From: Pomphorhynchus laevis
Taxonomy: Eukaryota; Acanthocephala; Palaeacanthocephala; Echinorhynchida; Pomphorhynchidae
Reading direction: 5' to 3'
NCBI GenBank assembly: GCA_012934845.2
Contig: WNNJ02003191.1
Location: forward strand, 1-64,000
Length of the DNA: 64,000 nucleotides
The notes under the pieces were generated by a model. It saw only the letters and a list, made by a program, of their open reading frames with translations, was not told where the DNA came from and searched no databases. Shown here piece after piece: positions 57,198-64,000 of this stretch. Position 1 is the first letter of the stretch, and each line of letters starts with the position of its first letter. Made by a program: the position numbers and the translations under genes.

Positions 57198-59190
57198 TTG
57201 TTTTCAAGCATCGCTCACACGCCTCGCATGTCCTCTCTTAACGATTTAAATTTATGTCATATTCAAACACTCGAATTTTCTCTAATCGTACACCTTCCAA
57301 AATCGCTCAACTCTCTTCGGCCCGTATCGAAAAACGCCGTCGCGAGGAAAACGGCGAAGCATCTCTCTCCATCCGAAACATCGACTGAAATTTTCAAGTT
57401 GTCCACACCCGTCCAAAAATTCGATGGCACTCCATCTCCCCTTTATGTCTTCTCCGCAAGACCCTTTCACCACCACACACAGTTTCCGCCTCGGCCTCCT
57501 CAACACTAAATCTATTCTCAATAAATCCGATCTTATCCTCAACCTATTCACCAAGCGATCCATCGATCTCTTCTGCCTCACCGAATCCTGGCACTCAGAT
57601 TTCGACGATCTCTCCATTCGCCGTCTGATCTCTGCCAGTTGCTCACTAGTCGAATCCGCCCGCCCTCTCAGCTCATGATCTTCTAAATTCTCTAATGATT
57701 GCGGCATTGTCGCATTCGCCCGTCACCCCGCGTCTCTTCGCAAAATCACTCCCCCTTTCAGTCCTTGCTCCTTTGAATTGCAAACTTGTCGTTCTTCTAG
57801 CCCGATCACTCTAGATCATGCCATTGTATACCGTCCTGGTTTATTATTTCTTGCCTATTTATGTTTTACCGAACTCTCTGACCTCCTTTCCCATTGTTCT
57901 TTGTCCTCCATCCATACACTCATCCTTTACGACTTCAACATCCACCTCGATCGCCTCTCTTCCACCTAGTAATTCCTGATCATACGACATTCATCAACAT
58001 TCTATCAGCACAATTACAAGCTCATCTCCAATTCACCCACACATATACTTCATAGGGCACTCGACATCATAGCTGTCCACGATCGTTTTGCTGCCTACAC
58101 CTAACTGTCCATCACCGATCATAGTCCATCCGATCACTTACTCGTCACCCTTTATCTCACTTCCAACCACTCCACGCTTCACACACACCTACGTCGCCCT
58201 TGTAGAAATCTTGACATCCCCCTTCTCCGCTCAGCCTTACTTAAATCGTCTCAATCTTCTCCCACAATAACATCATCTTCTCCTCACGATCTTGCCTTTA
58301 TTTTCGACTCTGAAATCACATCTACACTAGATCTTCTCTTGCCCTTCACGCATCACCCTCACAGTCGCTTGCAACGTGCCCATGGTTTGACATCCAATGC
58401 CTGCTCTCAAAGTGTCGTCTCCGTCATATTTTTCGAGTTTATCACCGCTCTCTCATACGTGATTTTCGCTCGCTCACTCTGCCTCTCCGTGATTCCTATC
58501 TTGCTCTTCGCCGGTCTCATCTCCACCTACTACGTATCAAATGCAACTTATTATGGCAGCATAAAATCAACACTTCATTAAACTTTAAGTCTTTCTGGCA
58601 TACTTTTAGCTCAATCCTATCTCCCTCATCTTCGTCTTGCAACATCAATCCCTATGATTATTCGTCATTTCTTTAGATCAAAGTATTCCCGTTGCTCTCT
58701 AACAACCTAGGATTCCATTTCGATGATCACCTTTCCCTTAAACCATTCGTCCGTGACAAGGTTCGCTTGTCTAACTTGATTCGCCGTGACATCCGATGTC
58801 TCCGCCGTTCGAGTGCTACTACGTCTCCGTCGCTTTGACCACAGATCCACATATTTTGCTTAACTCTCCTGGCCCACCATCCACATCCGCATACAACTCC
58901 GTCTTCTCGTAACTTATCGTCTCATTGCTGTCGGCTCCCCATCGTTCATCAACCTCCCTTTCTTAGTCGACACTCGCTCTACCTCTCTATCGTTGCGTTC
59001 CCGTATTCCCCCTTACTCTACGTTCCCAATACTCTATAACTACGATCTCCGGTTCTTCCTCGTCGCCGCCTCACTCGCCTGGAATCAGCTCCCACTCGAC
59101 GTCCGCCGTAATCTCTCCTTTATTACATTCAAATGCCGCCTCCGTACCCACCTCCTCGACACATGATTCAGCTTTTTGTTCTTTTTGTTG
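57198..59190 (+). mobile_element. LINE family C (CR1/L2-like), endonuclease and 3' end, RT mostly lost
   Basis: An endonuclease region is clear at 57,480-57,970: FRLGLLNTKSILNKSDLILN and SIDLFCLTESWHSDFDD, then ALVYRP-like AIVYRPGLLF. It continues broken to about 58,400 (HTLDIIAVHDR-type block near 58,050). The RT palm is absent, pointing to a large internal deletion. The 3' part (58,700-59,165) has LGFHFDDHLSLKPFVRDKV and SLAWNQLPLDVRRNLSFITF, the usual WN.LP..R end block. Plus-strand composition is extremely pyrimidine-rich, so long open frames on both strands there are composition effects. Confidence 0.7.
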
Positions 59191-60055
59191 TGGTCATGTA
59201 AGCTACGTCGGCACGCAATTGCCACGTAAAAATAAATCTGTTTTTTTTTCTATGTTCGACCGTAGTTTACCGTGAAACATTATTGAATCATCCGTCTTCG
59301 AACATGTTGGAATAAACGGAATCATCATACTGAATCATTCATTTTCGAACTTAAGGATGCGCAAGGCCTTTAAGTTTAAACGCTTACATTCTAATAAAGA
59401 ATGTTTTCTTTATTACTAAATTTAATTTATTAAGTTTCACTTATATTATTAAATATCAGTTTATATTTGTAATAACGCATTGCCTCAATAATGTGAAAAA
59501 TCATTTTTTTCACATCGTATTTGTTTTTAATAAAATATATATTTGTAATTTATAATATTTATTTTATATTATATTTGTTACATTTTATGTAACAAATATT
59601 TTTATTTTTATTTGCATCTGAATATGGCATTTGAAATTTTATTAATTTAAATTTTATTTTGGTTTCAAAATTTTAGACTTAGTTTAGAAAGTAGTGTTTT
59701 ATTGGTCTTAATAAATTCAGTAGCAATTTGCGGTGAGCTGGTTTTTCGTACATCGATTTCAAAATAATCGTCATCTTAAGGTAACAATGCGCATTATCAC
59801 ACTCGGATAGTTAAACTACTAGCGAGTCTTGATGTTCTCTGCCATCTTCGAGATTGATCAACTATAAAAATGCAGACTGTTGAAATGATATTTCTTATTT
59901 GGCATTTTGAAATTGATATTTTGTCATCAAAATTCAATTGATTCGAAATGGAGTTTCTCATTATGCATAAATGTAGTTTACTTAACTATATAGTAGTTAA
60001 GTAAATGTAGTTAAGAAAATGTCGTTAAGTTTACTTAACTACATTTTTGCATAGG
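59191..60055. other. Non-coding AT-rich stretch
   Basis: No frames. A hairpin-prone run around 59,970-60,046 (repeats of GTAGTTAAGTAAA and the complement TTTACTTAACTAC) lies just before the next LINE. Confidence 0.4.
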
Positions 60056-61605
60056 AGTTCGTAAATCCTCCTCCGTCACCAATGCCTCGTACTGTCCATC
60101 GAATATAAACATTCTTCATATGTTTTCTGTTAATGATGTAGTGCTAGAGCTCAAGCGGCTTAAATCGTCAGGTTCTATTTGTCCTGATCGTTTACCACCG
60201 GTATTTCTCAAGAATATCGCTGATGTTATCGGCATACCACTATATTGGATTTGTGTCGCCTCCTTGTACTTCGGTTGTGTCCCGATGAATTGGAAACTTT
60301 CGTTGATAAGGCCCATTTTGAAGAAAGGTGATCCATCTTCAGTTGAAAATTATCGCCCGATAAGTCTAATTTGTGTATTCTGTCGAGTTTTGGAAAGGAT
60401 AATATACCGCATTCTAAGCGATTATCTAGAATCCAACAAATTATTGTGTAACAATCAACATGGATTTCGAAGGGATCGCTCAACAACCACTAATCTCTTG
60501 ATTGCCCAGAATAGCTGGGGTTCGTTAGTTGATAAGGGCTTTGATGTTGATATAGTATTTTTTGATTTTTCAAAAGCGTTTGATATGATTCCACATGACA
60601 TCTTGATTCAGAAAATGCGTGCTCTAAACATTGATCCACTTATTATTCGCTGGATAAAAGAATTTTTATCTAACAGATTCTATCAGGTTGTTGTAAATGG
60701 TTCTCTTTCTGATTCTTATCCGGTCAATGTTGGAGTTCCGCAGGGTTCGGTCCTCGGCTCATTGTTATTCTGTATTTTCATTAATGACCTTCCTTCCATT
60801 TTGAACTCACACTCTCTTTTATATGCAGACGACCTAAAAATTTGGCAGGCTATCCTGTCAGATTCGGACACGGTGCTAGTTCAATCGGATATCGACAGCA
60901 TTTCCAACTGGGCTTATATGAATGGTCTGTCACTGAATATATCAAAGTGTGCTTGTATGCGTTTACAATCACGCAGTCATAGTGTGTATCCAACTTATCA
61001 TCTTGAGGATCAGAACATTAAAGTAGTAACTCGTCTTAGCGACCTTGGAATAGTAGTTGCGAATGATTTTTCGACTAGTTGGAATACTGAGTTGGCTTGC
61101 TCGAAAGCAAATCGAATGGTTGGGATGATTCGTAGAACTTTTAGTGTGTTGAGTCCAGTTTCATTTAGAGCACTCGCCAACGCATTTGTGATCAGTCATC
61201 TTACCTATGCATCACAATGTTCGTTCCCAAGAACAGTATACGAGAAAAGTAGAATTGAAAATGTGCTGCGCCGGGCAACAAAGCTCGTAAATTCAGTTAA
61301 AGCCCTACCTTATAATATAAGGCTAAAAAACTTGGTATGGTTTCTATAAGCGACCTTCGGTTTCGGCGAGATATGTATTCAACATGGGAAGCTTTACACA
61401 AGGGAAATCACGTCTTAAGAGAATTGATGACTGTTCGGAAAAGTCGAGCTTTGCGTGGACACAATTTTACTTCAGCCCATCACCGAGTTATACGCTCTAA
61501 AACTGTACAATTTGGACACCGAATCGTAGATAAGTGGAACCGATTAAGTGAAAAAATTGTGAGCTTAAGATCGGCTTCAGCATTCAAACATGAACTTTTT
61601 TGACT
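60056..61605 (+). mobile_element. LINE family G (CR1/Rex1-like), 5'-truncated, nearly intact RT
   Basis: Starts inside the linker (VNPPPSPMPRTVHRI near 60,060), so the endonuclease is lost. It contains one long RT frame and, after one frame change, a C-terminal piece of 88 codons (61,337-61,603, MVSISDLRFRRDMYSTWEAL and VDKWNRLSEKIVSL). The WNRL block is the normal end. A T-rich stretch follows the stop. Confidence 0.85.
60120..61349 (+). CDS. LINE reverse transcriptase (family G)
   Basis: 409 codons. Motifs in order: KLSLIRPILKKGDPS (about 59-73), NYRPISLI, NNQHGFRRDRSTTTNLL (111-127), VFFDFSKAFDMIPHD (146-160, first catalytic Asp), VGVPQGSVLGSLLF (204-217), SLLYADDLKIW (232-242, Asp pair) and LSLNISKCACMRL. 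All catalytic residues are intact. The frame ends early: in CTAAAAAACTTGG near 61,322-61,334 one A appears to be missing, and the natural continuation (LGMVSISDL) lies in the next frame. With only that one visible lesion, it is among the youngest LINE copies here. Confidence 0.88.
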   Translation: MFSVNDVVLELKRLKSSGSICPDRLPPVFLKNIADVIGIPLYWICVASLYFGCVPMNWKLSLIRPILKKGDPSSVENYRPISLICVFCRVLERIIYRILSDYLESNKLLCNNQHGFRRDRSTTTNLLIAQNSWGSLVDKGFDVDIVFFDFSKAFDMIPHDILIQKMRALNIDPLIIRWIKEFLSNRFYQVVVNGSLSDSYPVNVGVPQGSVLGSLLFCIFINDLPSILNSHSLLYADDLKIWQAILSDSDTVLVQSDIDSISNWAYMNGLSLNISKCACMRLQSRSHSVYPTYHLEDQNIKVVTRLSDLGIVVANDFSTSWNTELACSKANRMVGMIRRTFSVLSPVSFRALANAFVISHLTYASQCSFPRTVYEKSRIENVLRRATKLVNSVKALPYNIRLKNLVWFL

Positions 61606-61929
61606 TTTGTTTGTGTTTTTTTTTCTTTACTTTTTCTTTTTTAACAGTGCAACTGTGAGCTTTGCTCGTCTGTTTGTCGAAATAATAATATAAGTTAATT
61701 ATTAACTATTAATAAATAGTTATAAATTAACTATTAATTTTTAATTTTTAGCATTATTTTAGCTTATTTGATTTTTAGTAAACATTTTTATAAGGACAAA
61801 TTATAATCCTCATGTGCGGCGATAATTTGATAACTCGATTGTACCACGCAATCGAGTTAATTTAGTCAATTCATAAAATAACGTTTATTTTAAATTTCAA
61901 TTTTTTATCATTGAAAAAATTGAAAGTAC
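61606..61929. other. Non-coding spacer
   Basis: T-rich element tail, then AT-rich sequence; nothing recognised. Confidence 0.4.
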
Positions 61930-62215
61930 AGGAGTTAGGACCGAAACCTGATAGCATAGCAGTTCCTCCTGATGACCTCTAATTCTTATTCTGATACAAC
62001 GTCTGTTATTTATTAGTCGATTTATAAAAATGACGTTTATTTTAAATTTTATTTTTTATTTTTATTTTTTAACTTGATTTTAATTATAGAAAATCCAAAA
62101 ACAATTATTAATTTTATAATTTAATTATTAAATTTTGATTTATCATTATTATGTTTTGTTTATTTTATAATTATATTAAATAAGTAGACTCAGTTTGCTG
62201 ATTTGATTTATTTGA
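61930..62215 (+). mobile_element. Naiad-like tail, opposite orientation
   Basis: Reads GGACCGAAACCTGATAGCAT, CTCCTGATGACCTCTAATTC, the AT-rich half, then AAGTAGACTCAGTTTGCTGA. No coding part attached. Confidence 0.8.
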
Positions 62216-62960
62216 TAGTTTTTCCATCGCGGTCTAGTTACATTCAGTAACGGAGGTTAATTTCTTTGATAGTAATTTCATTGTAATCTGGTCGTTTTCA
62301 CATAGTTTTATTTGTCCGATTGTTTCACTATGCTCTTATTACTTCGTGATCCAGCGCTTTTTGCATCGTGGTCTAGTCATATTAATAATGACAGGGTTTA
62401 ATTATTTTGATTGTGCTTTCATTATTGTATCGTTTCATTTAGTGACACAACGTTATTTGTTTTACTATATATTTTATCATGATCTAGATATATTTTCGTT
62501 ACATACACTTGTGGAGCTAATTCATTTGTTTAACATCGTTTTCTGGTCACATTCACAGTGACATAGTTTAAATCGTCTGACTGTGTATTGCATCGTTGTC
62601 TTCCTACTTTCAGTGACCGCCGAACTTATCTCATTTAATAGCATTTTCATCGCAACAAAGTCGTATTCGAGATACGGTTTCAAACCTTAAAAAAGTTTGA
62701 GATCTAAAGTAAATACAAAATCTCAATACATCATGATATTACAATTACTGTATAACTACGTAATAACTACGTCGGATAAGAAATATAACTACGTCGGATA
62801 AGAAAATTTATAACTGTTCTAGCAAATTACAATCTAAAGTAAATACAAAATCAGTTAAAGTGATTACAGCAAATTACAATTGATTACAGCTAATTACAAT
62901 TGATTACAGCTAATTACAATTGACTCAGCTAATTACAATTGATTACATCTAATAACACAT
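62216..62960. repeat. Degenerate repeats upstream of a LINE
   Basis: About 62,220-62,640 has diverged units around CATCG.GGTCTAGT...AGTGAC every ~60 bases. From 62,866 to 62,955 four cleaner copies of AATTACAATTGATTACAGCT occur. They directly precede the family H frame and may be its 5' UTR or promoter units (inference). Confidence 0.5.
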
Positions 62961-63000
62961 TGCCGTCGACAACATATTACCGTCGGAAACCCCTCGGCGA

Positions 63001-64000
63001 ATGGAAGGGGCAAAGCTTGGTATTTGCCCGCATTGTAACAGGCCAATCGCACTTACAAAATTCGGAAATGTACGTTTTCACAAAAGTTTTGGGGTTCGGT
63101 GTCCAGGCACTAGCTGCGCTTCGATTGTTGATTACACACCCAATATTTCCTCCCATGTCAAACTTACAGCCGAACGTCAAACCTACAAAGGATCTGAAAT
63201 GGCTTCGACCAACGACGTTTCCCACAATTTGAACGCATATGAAACGCTTCACCGTATTTGGGCATCACTTACGCTGACAGTAAGACGAATCCCTTGGAGT
63301 TTACGAAATAAAGCAGCTCGCATTTTTACCAATCTTATTGAAGAGGCACTAGAACATAAATCGCCATATAGCTGGACTAGTCTTTTGGGGTTCGCAAAAG
63401 TGTGCCTATCAGCTCATTCAGGTGATCACCGAAATGTACGAAAACATATAGAGAATGCACTAAAGTCAGCCGAAAACAGGCAGTTTGACACTTCCTTTCT
63501 CACGCATGTTTGTGCTCAACAAACGACCCGACATAAACACGACAAATCAAAGATAATGACAATCGAACTTTTGCGACAGGGAAACGACGGCAAAGCAATC
63601 AAACGAATATCTTCGTCACGGCTGGCGCCGTTCACGAAACAGACACACCGTAAGCTCACAGATTTGCACCCACCCGGTAAAAGTATTATAACCTCAATCC
63701 CAACGGCAGAACACGGTATTGTCATCGATTCGGATACCGTTCGTGATTCAATTTTCTCATTCCCCTCTGCATCGTCACCAGGTTGTCTGGGTTTAAGAGC
63801 CGAACACCTACAAGACATGATCACAGCGGACCAGTCTGGAAAGCTTCTAAGCCGCCTGACACATCTGATAAATTATATGGCAGCCGGTGACCTTCCTGTA
63901 GATATATCTCGATATTTTGCGCGTGCAGATCTTATCGCTATAGAAAAACCAAGTGGAGGTATACGCCCATTAGCGACAGGAGAATTGTTACGGAGGGTGT
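63001..64000 (+). CDS. LINE protein (family H), open and running off the window
   Basis: An uninterrupted frame from ATG 63,001 through the last base (333 codons, no stop); the preceding in-frame stops are TAATAA at 62,950-62,955. The N-terminus has a zinc motif (ICPHCNRPI, H27, C34, C39). The centre is basic and helical (NVRKHIENALKSAENR). RT begins in SPGCLGLRAEHLQDM (about 259-273), then YFARADLIAIEKPSGGIRPL and ATGELLRRV (about 306-333), the fingers region. This start resembles single-ORF LINEs with zinc-finger N-termini and a C-terminal nuclease, the same general type as family E at 16-18 kb. The palm and YADD lie beyond the window. No lesions are visible, so it may be a young or active copy. 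Confidence 0.8.
   Translation, partial: MEGAKLGICPHCNRPIALTKFGNVRFHKSFGVRCPGTSCASIVDYTPNISSHVKLTAERQTYKGSEMASTNDVSHNLNAYETLHRIWASLTLTVRRIPWSLRNKAARIFTNLIEEALEHKSPYSWTSLLGFAKVCLSAHSGDHRNVRKHIENALKSAENRQFDTSFLTHVCAQQTTRHKHDKSKIMTIELLRQGNDGKAIKRISSSRLAPFTKQTHRKLTDLHPPGKSIITSIPTAEHGIVIDSDTVRDSIFSFPSASSPGCLGLRAEHLQDMITADQSGKLLSRLTHLINYMAAGDLPVDISRYFARADLIAIEKPSGGIRPLATGELLRRV

Noticed and set aside
57198-57707. Overlapping host frames on both strands
   Set aside because: Pyrimidine-rich composition lowers stop frequency on both strands; the plus strand is explained by the LINE endonuclease.
61930-62000. Hammerhead ribozyme in the Naiad-like tail (GAAACCTGATAG and CTGATGACC)
   Set aside because: The flanking strands cannot pair to form stem II in any permutation tried.

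Overview
The window is AT-rich nuclear DNA from an invertebrate animal. Three things point that way: an M14 carboxypeptidase with a secretory signal, a cystinosin-type last exon with a spliceosomal acceptor, and a dense mixture of Penelope-like elements (PLEs) and several LINE clades. I cannot name the phylum with confidence. No rRNA, tRNA or CRISPR was seen. The sequence is mostly transposon debris, with three supported host coding segments: an unrecognised Cys-rich exon (13.08-14.39 kb, +), the carboxypeptidase (28.2-29.65 kb, +) and the final exon of a cystinosin homologue (41.7-42.07 kb, -). A weak fourth exon candidate lies at 33.9-34.06 kb.

Layout. 0-2.2 kb: a 44-bp satellite that looks amplified from the 3' end of a PLE. 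2.2-12.7 kb: 3' tails of that PLE, local tandem duplications, hairpin repeats and a ~475-bp tandem family. 14.9-18 kb: fragments of two LINE clades whose C-terminal regions look like the restriction-like endonuclease type. 18-22 kb: an 81-bp minisatellite and a 2-kb palindrome built around a GIY-YIG PLE. 22.3-25.5 kb: the best copy of a permuted PLE (GIY-YIG remnant at the N-terminus, then RT), here called Naiad-like. 30-37 kb: more Naiad-like pieces and an old LINE. 37.4-41.3 kb: a second PLE family (RT followed by C-terminal GIY-YIG, 'PLE-B'), inserted in a TA-rich site of a Naiad-like copy and then tandemly duplicated. 42-45.9 kb: LINE 3' fragments and Naiad-like pieces. 45.95-49.7 kb: a broken LTR-retroelement remnant split by a nest of two more PLE types, bounded by three (TA)n tracts. 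49.9-61.6 kb: four LINEs of at least three clades. 62.2-64 kb: upstream repeats and an open, unbroken LINE reading frame that leaves the window.

The main theme is the PLEs. At least four lineages co-exist, several copies form head-to-head palindromes, and they sit repeatedly in TA-rich tracts. Several carry a hammerhead-like core at their termini, and one seems to have seeded a satellite array. The host genes lie in the gaps; the cystinosin exon directly abuts a Naiad-like copy.
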